The notes under the pieces were generated by a model. It worked only from the letters and a program-made list of their open reading frames with translations. It made no database searches and was not told where the DNA came from. The position numbers and the translations under genes were made by a program. Positions 36,173 to 46,209 of a stretch of 64,000 bases of DNA are shown here, one piece after another. Where the stretch lies: assembly GCA_002256345.1 (NCBI GenBank), contig NKIY01000005.1, positions 252,485 to 316,484 of the forward strand. The letters run 5' to 3'. How positions within the stretch are numbered: position 1 is the first letter of the stretch; each line of letters starts with the position of its first letter. The DNA is from Bradyrhizobiaceae bacterium PARB1. GTDB lineage: Bacteria; Pseudomonadota; Alphaproteobacteria; Rhizobiales; Xanthobacteraceae.

Positions 36173-36199
36173 CCAGATTACGAAATCTCGGAGTCCGCC

Positions 36200-38092
<1,893 letters not shown>

Positions 38093-38098
38093 TCACTT

Positions 38099-38221
38099 TG
38101 TCCCGGGCGCGCTGCAGCACGAAATGCTGCCGCGCAGAACCGGGACCGCCACAAGCTCCGAGTCCGCTACGGTCCCGGTTCTGCGAAGCAGCGCAAGAGC
38201 GCCGCATCGCGCCCGGGACAA
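38099..38221. repeat. Intergenic repeat, TGTCCCGG type (copy 2)
   Basis: It begins tgtcccgggcgcg and ends gcgcccggga ca, with an inner pair gcagaaccgggacc / ggtcccggttctgc. It sits between the convergent sigma-54 regulator gene and GlcG-like gene. See copies at 33484 and 44464. Confidence 0.8.
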
Positions 38222-38231
38222 GTAGGCGCCC

Positions 38232-38717
38232 CTACTTCAGCGCCGCCTCCACCTTGGCGATGCCCGCCAGCGCGCACACCTCATCCTTCTCGCCGCCCGG
38301 CGCACCCGACACACCAACCGCGCCGATCACTTCATTCCCCGCCTTGATCGGCACGCCACCGCCGACGGCCACCACATGCGGGATCTGCTTCAGATAGGCA
38401 TTGGCCGGATCGGCCGTGAGCTTCATGAATTCCAGCGAGGTCTGGCCGCGGGTGCGCGAGGTGTAGGCCTTGAGCCGGCTGAATTCCATCGTATGCGGAT
38501 TGGTGCCGTCACCGCGGATCTGCGCGGCCACATTGCCGGCCTTGTCGACGATGGTGACCGACACCTTGTAGCCATCCTTGGTGCATTGATCGATCGTGCC
38601 CTGCATGATGGCCATGGCGAGGCCCATGGAGATGTTCTTCTCCATCTGCGGCGCCTGCGCGAAAGCCGGCATGGCAAATCCAGCGGCCAGGGCGGCCGCG
38701 AGTGTCAGTGAACGCAT
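38232..38717 (-). CDS. Exported GlcG/HbpS family protein (heme-binding-like, DUF336)
   Basis: This 161-residue protein has a signal peptide ending near MPAFAQAPQ. The rest is one GlcG/HbpS domain: SVTIVDKAGNVAAQIRGDG, then the conserved helix SRLKAYTSRTRG and finally GGGVPIKAGNEVIGAVGVSG. Members bind heme or corrinoid-like ligands or have unknown roles in glycolate and other loci. The heme link is by family only. The gene stands alone, so no pathway is suggested. Confidence 0.85.
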   Translation of the reverse strand: MRSLTLAAALAAGFAMPAFAQAPQMEKNISMGLAMAIMQGTIDQCTKDGYKVSVTIVDKAGNVAAQIRGDGTNPHTMEFSRLKAYTSRTRGQTSLEFMKLTADPANAYLKQIPHVVAVGGGVPIKAGNEVIGAVGVSGAPGGEKDEVCALAGIAKVEAALK

Positions 38718-38859
38718 GTGTTTCCCCTCGGGTTTGTTGTTTTGTTGGAAACACTGAGTGTCGCGGTTTCATCCGCGCGCGTCTCGCAAATTCGTTGCTG
38801 CGATGCGGCCGTTTGCTCGTGCCGCTTGCAACCTTCGCGGATAGGCATATAATCCCCTC

Positions 38860-39561
38860 ATGGCGCATCCCCTCAATCCTCTCTTCAACAACAGGCCGTA
38901 CGTCCGCGACTCCTCGTCGGAGCCTGTGCTGCGGCTGCGGATCCAGCCCGATGTGGACGACGGACCGCCGCCCGTTCCCGGCCGTCCCAAAGGCTGCAAG
39001 CGGCTGCACACCAATGCCACGGTGGCCGCGACGCGCCGACTGATCGAGGAGACGACGCTGAGCTACAAGCAGATCGCGGCGCGGACCGGCGCGACCGCCG
39101 GCACCGTCGGCCGCTGGGCCCGCGAATTCGGCTGGCAGCGCCATCCCTTCGCGCCCCGTGCCTGCGACACGGTGCCGACCGCCCGCGCCGGCCGCCGGCT
39201 GAAGCTGCGCATGCTGGGCGTGAAGCTGCAGGAGGTGGCCGAGCGCTGCGTCAACGAGCTGTGGGCCAGCCCCACGGTGGACTACGACCGGCTGATCAAG
39301 GCCATGGAGGCATTCAAGGTGGCGCGCCTGATGGCCATGGGCAGCCGCCGCCCGCGCCGCCATCCCGAGCCCAAGGCGCACAGCGCCCAGGACTGGCTCG
39401 ACCGCAACGCCGCCATCGCGAAGGCGCTGAAGGACCTGCGCTGGGGCGGCGTCAATATCGAGCACATCCCCGAGGAAGCGATGGCCCTGCTGGAAGAGGC
39501 GCACACGCCGCCGGAGGATCATCCGGCTTTGAGGCCGAGGGGGAAAAGAAGAAGAAAGTAG
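38860..39561 (+). CDS. Helix-turn-helix protein of unknown function
   Basis: This 233-residue protein is basic. An HTH of the resolvase/terminase-small-subunit-like kind is seen at about 67-93 (LSYKQIAARTGATAGTVGRWA). The rest is helical (ERCVNELWASPTVDYDRLIKAMEAFKVARLM) and ends in a KRRRK tail. It could be a DNA-binding regulator or a remnant of a mobile element. Base composition is like the host. It lies tail to tail with the low-GC methylase/nuclease insert, but there is no evidence that they act together. Confidence 0.7.
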   Translation: MAHPLNPLFNNRPYVRDSSSEPVLRLRIQPDVDDGPPPVPGRPKGCKRLHTNATVAATRRLIEETTLSYKQIAARTGATAGTVGRWAREFGWQRHPFAPRACDTVPTARAGRRLKLRMLGVKLQEVAERCVNELWASPTVDYDRLIKAMEAFKVARLMAMGSRRPRRHPEPKAHSAQDWLDRNAAIAKALKDLRWGGVNIEHIPEEAMALLEEAHTPPEDHPALRPRGKRRRK

Positions 39562-39638
39562 GGCTTAAAGATCGCCATAACACTTGCTTCGAAGACGAAG
39601 ACAACGAGCGAGAACCGGTTCAGCTAGTCAAGTAGCCT

Positions 39639-40298
39639 TTACGCCACACAGCTTCCCACGGGCAGAAAAGCGTGGTTCAGCTCGATGCTCGTAAAATTCG
39701 TCCGCGGATGCTGACTTAGCCAAAACGCCTGACCGTTAAGACTCAGCTGCTCTGGTGTTCTTTTACTCTTCTTCAGAAAGGCGTTTATCTGTTCGACAAT
39801 AACGTTTGGTGCGCCAGCCAACACATATCCTGTCATAAATCCTCGGCTATGAGCAGCACCATATTTTCTTGAACAGAAGCGATCCATCCCTTCCTTCACG
39901 TACTCGCGAATAAGATTAGCGTCTCCCGCTGCGACCCTCTTACATTCGATAATCGCGTGAGGATCGTGCTGCCCAAGCTTCAGGAATATCTCGATGAACA
40001 GTATCGGAATATCGGTTCTTCCGTCAGGAACCGGAAACTCCGTAGATCTAGATTCTGTTCCTGGCAAAACGACCATTGACCTTCGCCAAGGAAGTTTCCG
40101 CGCTTTAAGCGCCTCTCTCATCCCATCGCGCAGGCGTTCTGTAATTACAATCTCTTTTGCATCCGAAGCCAAATCGTGATGTTTTCTAGCTATTTCCCAT
40201 CCAAATTCGACTGTCTGTAGAATGGCGGCCGCAATATCCGGCGCAAGATCGATAAGTGCCTCTCCTATTACTGCGGGCTTCTCAAACGGGATGCTCAC
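39639..40298 (-). CDS. Putative PD-(D/E)XK nuclease partner of the upstream DNA methylase
   Basis: This 219-residue protein carries RTDIPILFIEIF and HAIIECKRV, with Asp96, Glu118 and Lys120 in the D...ExK pattern of PD-(D/E)XK nucleases. No family name is recognised with certainty. It starts at a GTG overlapping the methylase stop (GTGA), so the two are translationally coupled. Codon use is AT-richer than the neighbours, which suggests transfer. The likely role is DNA cleavage in a restriction or anti-phage module; a non-catalytic role is possible. Confidence 0.65.
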   Translation of the reverse strand: MSIPFEKPAVIGEALIDLAPDIAAAILQTVEFGWEIARKHHDLASDAKEIVITERLRDGMREALKARKLPWRRSMVVLPGTESRSTEFPVPDGRTDIPILFIEIFLKLGQHDPHAIIECKRVAAGDANLIREYVKEGMDRFCSRKYGAAHSRGFMTGYVLAGAPNVIVEQINAFLKKSKRTPEQLSLNGQAFWLSQHPRTNFTSIELNHAFLPVGSCVA

Positions 40299-43261
40299 CT
40301 CGAAGCTCCCGAGAAACTTTCTGCCACAATCGCGTCGGCATCTTCTAGCGCCGCGCTCCTCATCCAGAATCTTCGTGCCGCAGGTTTGATGAGAACAACC
40401 TCTGACCGAGAGTGAATCCGCAGCTCCCGCTCGCCGATTAATGAAGCCGCGAGGGGCACACGCAAACGATCACCGATAGCTTTGATTGTGCTACCGAGAC
40501 TTCCCTCAGGCTTTATAATGTCAACGCGAGATTTTCGAGCAGCATCCAAAAGGATGAAGCGGATAATGCGAAGGGGCGACTGCTGCGGCAGATCATAAAT
40601 TTCTGCCTTCATGCTGCGCTTATTGGAAACGCTGAACCACGGCTGGATACCAGCCAAAAAAGCGTCAGCATATGCGCGCAGATCACCGTCAACACTCGCC
40701 GGTTCTGCAGCTCTTTGACGACCTTCATCCCATTGCCATTCAGCCCGGAGAAAACCGTCTTGCACCACTAATCGATCAATCGCATCCAGATCGTAGATAT
40801 CGCAAACTAATCTATCTAGGTTAGACCAATCATCTGGGGTCACATCTTTTCGCTTTAGCTTTCGCTCTAAAGCGAGGAGCTCCTTTCCAGCCGGAGACGC
40901 AAGAGTCCTATCAAGGCGCGGAATAGGCAGAAGACCAACATCGTTGGTCAAAAGCCTTCTCTTCCACAGACCAAATTCAGATGCTGTCATCAAAAAAAAC
41001 CAAGTCGCAAACGAGGAACTAAGAATCATTGAGAGCAGACGGCCGCTCTCCTGATTTTTCACTCCCAACGCAGCGCCAAAGTACGCATCCGTATAGACAA
41101 GGTCGCGCGTAGACAAAGCTGTCATCGGCCGAGGACTTGCTTTTAGAAACTCCTTCACAAGCAGCAATGGCGCGCGATACGTTTCTCTGGATCGCGGCCA
41201 CTGAGCCTCGCCTTCTTCGAAGCTCTCAAGATTTGATGGCAGCTTAAAGTAATCAAGTGATTTGGTCGTCAGTATTTCAAGACCACGCAGATGGGACGCG
41301 GCCCGCGTCCGGCTTTCTGGCTTACCTAAGATCAGACCATCGCGCCAAACGGAGCCGATCGATTCCAACCATTTATTCAAGGACGAATACTCGGCTTTCA
41401 TTTCGTCGAGCAGAGCTATATCGCGAGATCGCCCGAATGCGACTGACTTAAGACGCTCTGGATCTTTCGCCCATTCATCAAGAGATAGTGTCGACACGTC
41501 GCTAGGGGATATCTCAAACGTTTGAGACCGCTCTCCTGCAGGAGACCAAGGAACGTTTACAACAGTTAGCTGCCCTTCACGCTGCTTTCTACAGTTAGCT
41601 AAAAGTATAACGGCTGGCATTTTTGCCGTTGGGAAAAGCCAACGAATAAGCGGCGCAAGATTTACGATTGTCGCAGGAGACAGCCGTTCAACGACGTTTC
41701 TAGCTGCCGCCGCTCCAGTCTTACTGCCGGAAAAGAAAGGCATAGCACTTAGCACAATACCATAGCGCGTCTTATCGTGCGCAAAGTCCATCGCGCGCAT
41801 CACGAAGTCGAGCCCTTCGCCGCGAGGCTGGAGGGGCACTGCTTTCGAAGCATGAGAATGTCGTTCGGCAGTTCCCCGCTTACCCTTAAAAGTCCACGGG
41901 GGATTACCCACGACCAAGTCGAATTGGCGCCTAGTGCCTTCGACTAGTAGGGCCGCCCCGGCAGGAGTTGTTTCTACGTCCCGAGCATTTCCAACGAACA
42001 AAGTCCGCCCTATCAGCTCTTGAAATTTGAGAGATTCTGGCGGCTGCGGCTCGGGATCGAGCTCAAGCGCCGCGAGATAAAGACTAAAAGCGGCAACGCG
42101 TACAGCAGCCTCGCTGATATCAACTCCGAATATCTGCTCGTACAACGTTGCTCTAATGACGGCTCGGGTCGGCTTTCCCTTACTTCGTATCAATACGAGC
42201 CGCCGAAACGACTCCACGAGAAAAATACCGGACCCGCACGTTAAGTCTAAGATAGTCTCTTTGCCACTTACGCCATCCAAAACTTCATCGAGCACAAGCG
42301 AGACAACGGGCAAACGTGTGTAATGCACACCAAGCTTCTTGGCGCTACCTTCTGAAGTGCCATCGGCGTCTTCATCAGACTTTGAATGAGCGAATTGCTC
42401 ATAAATCGAACTTATAAGCTCGACGGGAATAATATCAAACCGATACGGAAACAACGAATGTTGTCCCGTTTCAGGATCCACCGCCTCGAGAAAATCAGCC
42501 ACTCTCGCGAAATGTTTCTGGCGTAGTTGAGCCATCGGCATTGACGCAGGAAACATATCGCCATTGAAAGAATCGCGCAGCCACGAAAACAACGACTGCG
42601 CGGACGCCGAAACGCGCAATGCATCAGGCAGAGTTTCTTTACCGCAGTGTTGGACTAGCTTCTTAGTATCAACGATACCACGATCGACTAGGTACTGCGT
42701 AAAAATGGCACGCCCAATTAAACCTTGAGCGGCTCCCCGATCCACTCCCTCAGCGACCAAATCTCTTTCGAGAGCAGAAAGTTCGAGCAAGAGCTGCTGA
42801 TCGACTGTCGATTTACGATTGATAGTCTCGTTGTGCAGCCAAAATTGCCCGCTCTCCATAGCAAATCGGCCCGCCAGTTGATCGAGTTCAACGAGCTGAT
42901 TATCGATTGCTTGAAAGGTATGTAGGCGATGAAGATCGGCATCTCCCTCTGCTTGCGGACGGCCGAAACCGTTGTAAAGATCAATTCTATTTGGGCTCAC
43001 AACCCAAAGAAGCGGCGCAAAGCCCTCATTCCAAATTTCACGGCGCCATACACTTACCTCGTCTGCCGAAGGCGGTACTGATTTGTACTTGAAGTACACA
43101 GTTAGAGCAGACGGGCCCCGCCAAAGGGCATCTGGTGAAAAATATGAACCGCGGCGCCCGGCTCGCGCCTCTCGGGCCACTCGAACGCCGGGAGCGGGCC
43201 GCCCGTTGTTTAGGAAGCCCGTTGCCTCAAGAACTTTCCCGAGCGGGCCCGGTATTGCCAT
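40295..43261 (-). CDS. Large N6-adenine DNA methylase (Eco57I-like), restriction-modification type
   Basis: This is a 988-residue protein. Residues 1-110 form an uncharacterised N-terminal domain (VWRREIWNEGFAPLLWVVSP). The methylase core has GVHYT (motif X) at about 311, LDLTCGSGIFLVES (motif I) at about 338 and LVVGNPPW (motif IV) at about 449. The second half (about 600-988) resembles target-recognition and helical regions of type IIG enzymes, but no nuclease motif is obvious, matching the separate nuclease gene. It would protect host DNA by adenine methylation. GC is lower than the host from about codon 60 on. Confidence 0.85.
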   Translation of the reverse strand: MAIPGPLGKVLEATGFLNNGRPAPGVRVAREARAGRRGSYFSPDALWRGPSALTVYFKYKSVPPSADEVSVWRREIWNEGFAPLLWVVSPNRIDLYNGFGRPQAEGDADLHRLHTFQAIDNQLVELDQLAGRFAMESGQFWLHNETINRKSTVDQQLLLELSALERDLVAEGVDRGAAQGLIGRAIFTQYLVDRGIVDTKKLVQHCGKETLPDALRVSASAQSLFSWLRDSFNGDMFPASMPMAQLRQKHFARVADFLEAVDPETGQHSLFPYRFDIIPVELISSIYEQFAHSKSDEDADGTSEGSAKKLGVHYTRLPVVSLVLDEVLDGVSGKETILDLTCGSGIFLVESFRRLVLIRSKGKPTRAVIRATLYEQIFGVDISEAAVRVAAFSLYLAALELDPEPQPPESLKFQELIGRTLFVGNARDVETTPAGAALLVEGTRRQFDLVVGNPPWTFKGKRGTAERHSHASKAVPLQPRGEGLDFVMRAMDFAHDKTRYGIVLSAMPFFSGSKTGAAAARNVVERLSPATIVNLAPLIRWLFPTAKMPAVILLANCRKQREGQLTVVNVPWSPAGERSQTFEISPSDVSTLSLDEWAKDPERLKSVAFGRSRDIALLDEMKAEYSSLNKWLESIGSVWRDGLILGKPESRTRAASHLRGLEILTTKSLDYFKLPSNLESFEEGEAQWPRSRETYRAPLLLVKEFLKASPRPMTALSTRDLVYTDAYFGAALGVKNQESGRLLSMILSSSFATWFFLMTASEFGLWKRRLLTNDVGLLPIPRLDRTLASPAGKELLALERKLKRKDVTPDDWSNLDRLVCDIYDLDAIDRLVVQDGFLRAEWQWDEGRQRAAEPASVDGDLRAYADAFLAGIQPWFSVSNKRSMKAEIYDLPQQSPLRIIRFILLDAARKSRVDIIKPEGSLGSTIKAIGDRLRVPLAASLIGERELRIHSRSEVVLIKPAARRFWMRSAALEDADAIVAESFSGASR

Positions 43262-43387
43262 TTTGTCTTTCGCATAAGCCTGGCCCGAGGGGGCCGATGA
43301 GCGGTCTTAGTTTCACGAAGCGAGTCCCAATATAGAACATATCGTGAACAAAACAATTATCTCCGCGAACAACAGTGCCGCAATTAT

Positions 43388-43410
43388 GGTTAACATCTTA
43401 TTAACCATAT
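43388..43410. promoter_or_regulatory. Inverted repeat in the AT-rich promoter region of the methylase/nuclease operon
   Basis: atggttaa-catctta-ttaaccat is a perfect 8+7+8 dyad about 130 bp upstream of the methylase start. It is in the most AT-rich part of the window. It may be an operator for a controller protein or part of the promoter. No controller gene is seen beside it. Confidence 0.5.
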
Positions 43411-43469
43411 GATTTATAAGCATTAATTGAGACCAAGACTTCAGCGACAACGCGGCGAAATAAAAGGGC

Positions 43470-44288
43470 TCAGCTTCCAAACAACTTGTTCAACTCCCCG
43501 CCCTTCGCCCCATTCGCGAAGCTCGTGAATGTCCCCTGCCCGGCGATCTCCTGCGAGGCATGCATGAAGCCGGCCCAGGCCATGCGGGCCAGTGCGCCGC
43601 CGACGCTGATGCGGCGGACGCCGAGCGAGGCCAGATGCTGGACGGTCATGGTCGGCTGCACGGTGAGGACATTGAGCGGCTTGCCGCCCAGCGCCTTCAC
43701 CAGCGTGGTGATCTCCGCGTCCGAGGCAACGCCGGGCGCATAGAGGCAATCGGCGCCGGCCTCGGCAAAGGCGACCAGCCGCGCGGTGGTCTTCTTCAGG
43801 TCGCGCTCGCCATGCAGAAAGCCTTCGCAGCGCGCCACCAGCATGACGGCGGGATCGACGCCGTCGATGGCGGCGCGGGCGGCCTTGATGCGCTCCACCG
43901 CGAGCGTGTCGTCATAAAGCGGCTGGTCGGCGCGGCCGGTGGAATTCTCGATGGACAGGCCGGAGATGCCGCTCTTCGCCGCGCGGGCGACATGGGCGGC
44001 GACGCCTGCGGGGTCATCGGCAAAGCCGTTCTCGAAATCGGCATTCACGGGCAGATCGGTGGCGGCGGAGAGCAGCGCGAGATGCTCGATGACGTCGTCG
44101 GCCGTGACCTTGTTGTCGGGGCGGCCGGTGGACCAGGCATAGCCGGCGGAGGTCGAGGCCAGCGCCTTGAAGCCGAGATGGGCGAGATAACGCGCGGAGC
44201 CGACATCCCAGGGATTGGGGAGGACGAAACAGCCGGACGCGTGGAGCTTGCGGAAATTGGCGTGCTTCTCGGCGGGGGAAAGGGGCAT
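43470..44288 (-). CDS. Isocitrate lyase / PEP mutase superfamily protein
   Basis: This 272-residue TIM-barrel enzyme has LPVNADFENGFADDP, the acidic metal-binding segment, and ISGLSIENSTG. The Cys of the isocitrate-lyase KKCGH motif is absent, so it is not an isocitrate lyase. Possible reactions are oxaloacetate decarboxylation, 2-methylisocitrate-like cleavage or carboxyphosphonoenolpyruvate chemistry. It is probably soluble. No neighbouring gene points to the substrate. It marks the return to host-like GC after the methylase insert. Confidence 0.83.
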   Translation of the reverse strand: MPLSPAEKHANFRKLHASGCFVLPNPWDVGSARYLAHLGFKALASTSAGYAWSTGRPDNKVTADDVIEHLALLSAATDLPVNADFENGFADDPAGVAAHVARAAKSGISGLSIENSTGRADQPLYDDTLAVERIKAARAAIDGVDPAVMLVARCEGFLHGERDLKKTTARLVAFAEAGADCLYAPGVASDAEITTLVKALGGKPLNVLTVQPTMTVQHLASLGVRRISVGGALARMAWAGFMHASQEIAGQGTFTSFANGAKGGELNKLFGS

Positions 44289-44313
44289 GAGCGGGTCTCC
44301 CGGTTTTGTTTTT

Positions 44314-44404
44314 GTAGCCTGGGTGGAGCGTAGCGTAACCCAGGGACCGGCGGTTCAACTATCTCGCCGGTCCCCGGATTGCGCTGCGCTCCATCCGGGC
44401 TACG
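44314..44404. repeat. Intergenic repeat, GTAGCCTGGGTGGAGCG type
   Basis: gtagcctgggtggagcgtagcg at one end is mirrored imperfectly by cgctgcgctccatccgggctac at the other. An inner accggcggttcaactatctcgccggt hairpin is present. It shares the 327-bp gap between the PEP-mutase-like and trmJ-like genes with another repeat. No gene is seen in that gap. Confidence 0.75.
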
Positions 44405-44463
44405 GACCGCCCGCGCGGCCCGCCACCCGATTTCCGATCAGCCCTGCCCTTGCATCATCACTG

Positions 44464-44609
44464 TGTCCCGGGCGCGATGCAGCACTCAGGCGAAGCGCAG
44501 CTTCGCCGCAAGTGCTGCTGCGCAGAACCGGGACCGTAGCGAACGCCGGTGCCCGTCACGGTCCCGGCTCTGCGAAGCGGCATAAGCATGCCGCATCGCG
44601 TCCGGGACA
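44464..44609. repeat. Intergenic repeat, TGTCCCGG type (copy 3)
   Basis: It begins tgtcccgggcgcgatgcagc and ends atcgcgtccgggaca, with an additional inner gcgaagcgcagcttcgccgc hairpin. It has the same plan as the copies at 33484 and 38099. It lies just after the stop of the trmJ-like gene. Confidence 0.8.
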
Positions 44610-44615
44610 AGAGAA

Positions 44616-45830
44616 TTACCCCCGTCCGGGCATTCCGCTGTCCAGCAGAACCGCCAGACGATCCAGCTCCGGCGCGATATCCCGCGTCACGTCATCGGCG
44701 CGGATCGCCAGCACGCGGTAGCCGCGCTCCTCCAGCCAGGCTTTTCGCGACGCGCGATCGGCCACGATCACCTCGGTCTCGCCGGGATTGACCAACTCCA
44801 CCGCGATGCGCTCGGGGAAACTGACGAAATCCGGGATGTGGCGGCCCACCGGGGTCTGGCGCTTGAACTGGCCGGCGAAGCGGCGGTCGGCGCGCAGATG
44901 CTCCCACAGGATCCGCTCGGCATCGGTGGGGTTGCGGCGGAGCATGCGGGCGAGGCCGCGGACGGTGCCGCTCTCATGCTCCTTCGCCTTGCCGCCGTGT
45001 TCGGCCAGCAGCGCGCGCAGGCGCGTGGCCTGTTCGCCATCGAGCACGCCGCCCTTGGCCGGGCCCTTGCGGCCCTCGGCGATGGCCATCACCACGCCGT
45101 GCAGCGTGTGCATGTCCTGCTTGGACGGCTCCATGCGGGTGAAGATGTTGCGCAGGTTCACCAGCATGGTGTCGCGTTTTTCCGGCGGGCGGAGGAATTC
45201 GACCTTGTCGAGCTCGGCGACCAGATTGTCGAAGAAGGCCGTCATCTGGTGCTGCGAGGCGCGCTCGGAGCGCTCGGGCATGGCGTATGGCAGCGCGTTG
45301 GAGGTCGCCTGCTTGAACCATTCATAGCCGCAGAGCAGCACCGCCTGGGCGAGGTTCAGCGAGGAAAAGCCGGGATTGACCGGGAAGGTCATGATCCGGT
45401 TGGCCAGCGCCACCTCCTCGTTCTGCAGGCCGTAGCGCTCGCGGCCGAACAGGATGCCGGCCGTGGCACCCGTCTTGATATGGGCGATGGTCTCGGCGGC
45501 GGCGGCCTCGGGGGCGACCACCGGCTTGGCCTGGTCATGGGCGCGGGCGGTGGTGGCGTAAAGGAGGGTGCAGTCGGCGACGGCCTCCTCGACCGTGTCG
45601 AAGATCTCGACGGCGTTCAGCACATGGTCGGCGCCGGAGGCGGCGCGCTGGGCATGGACATTGGGCCAGCCGTCGCGCGGCTTGACGAGGCGCAGGCGGG
45701 TCAGGCCGAAATTGCCCATGGCGCGCGCGGCGGTGCCGATATTCTCGCCGAGCTGCGGCTCGACCAGAATGACAACGGGGCCTGTCAGATCGCTCATGGT
45801 CTTGCTGCGATCGGTGCCGGAGCCGGTCAT
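44616..45830 (-). CDS. TrmJ-type RNA methyltransferase fused to a C-terminal DUF559 nuclease-like domain
   Basis: This 404-residue protein has residues 16-260 forming a SPOUT methyltransferase: VVILVEPQLGENIGTAARAM, ILFGRERYGLQNEEV and the knot segment FSSLNLAQAVLLCGYEW. TrmJ 2'-O-methylates position 32 of tRNA. Residues about 288-398 match DUF559, a Vsr-like PD-(D/E)XK fold: ARMLRRNPTDAERILWEHLR and IPDFVSFPERIAVELVNPG. The usual ELDG acidic residue is replaced (ELVN), so nuclease activity is doubtful. An ATG at 45797 (MSDLTGP) is an alternative start. Competing hairpins precede the gene. Confidence 0.87.
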   Translation of the reverse strand: MTGSGTDRSKTMSDLTGPVVILVEPQLGENIGTAARAMGNFGLTRLRLVKPRDGWPNVHAQRAASGADHVLNAVEIFDTVEEAVADCTLLYATTARAHDQAKPVVAPEAAAAETIAHIKTGATAGILFGRERYGLQNEEVALANRIMTFPVNPGFSSLNLAQAVLLCGYEWFKQATSNALPYAMPERSERASQHQMTAFFDNLVAELDKVEFLRPPEKRDTMLVNLRNIFTRMEPSKQDMHTLHGVVMAIAEGRKGPAKGGVLDGEQATRLRALLAEHGGKAKEHESGTVRGLARMLRRNPTDAERILWEHLRADRRFAGQFKRQTPVGRHIPDFVSFPERIAVELVNPGETEVIVADRASRKAWLEERGYRVLAIRADDVTRDIAPELDRLAVLLDSGMPGRG

Positions 45831-46209
45831 GTCTTCACTTTCTGATTCAATCTCTGAAGAACTTGAATCAACCTGCGGAGGACTGGATTCAAGACTTTAA
45901 CCTGTGTTCGCGCGATGTCTCGCGGGGCGGCGTTTTCCCGAATGATATGAGGAACTTGGCCGGAACCGTGAATCCTTAAGCGGATGCCGCCGTGGGATCG
46001 GCGCAAATCGCCGCAGCGGGGCTTATGGGAGGATCGCCGGGAGCGCAAGACGGGCGTTTTCGGCCATGGATTCGGGCTGTTCTATCACATTGCATTCCGG
46101 CATGAATTTTGGGCCGAAACTGCATAGCGGCTGCGCTTTCACCGGATCATGCACGGTGCTATAGCCCCGGACATCCACCCTCCCGCAACGCGCTAAAGGC
46201 CCGAACCAC
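45831..46209. other. Divergent promoter region between the trmJ-like gene and icd
   Basis: This 379-bp region contains no supported gene. It holds the promoters of both flanking genes and the two competing hairpins upstream of the trmJ-like gene (45844-45893). No sigma-54 or riboswitch signature was recognised in the rest. Confidence 0.5.
45844..45893 (-). promoter_or_regulatory. Two mutually exclusive hairpins in the leader of the trmJ-like gene
   Basis: Read on the minus strand, CTTGAATC-(16 nt)-GATTCAAG-(11 nt)-TTGAATC ends 13 nt before the ATG. The middle arm can pair with either neighbour: 8 bp with the first or 7 bp with the last. The second pairing sits next to the ribosome site. It may be a translational control element, or a set of three protein-binding sites. 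Confidence 0.4.

Noticed and set aside
38702-39043. Short ORF over the start of the HTH protein gene
   Set aside because: Overlaps the better-supported 38860 gene in another frame and lacks domain features.
39561-39640. Possible attachment site or tRNA end bordering the methylase insert
   Set aside because: No tRNA-like fold, integrase gene or matching direct repeat could be found at both edges.
43083-43335. Small plus-strand ORFs at the 5' end of the methylase gene
   Set aside because: They are the complement of the GC-rich methylase N-terminus and have no RBS or motif; considered as a possible controller gene and dropped.
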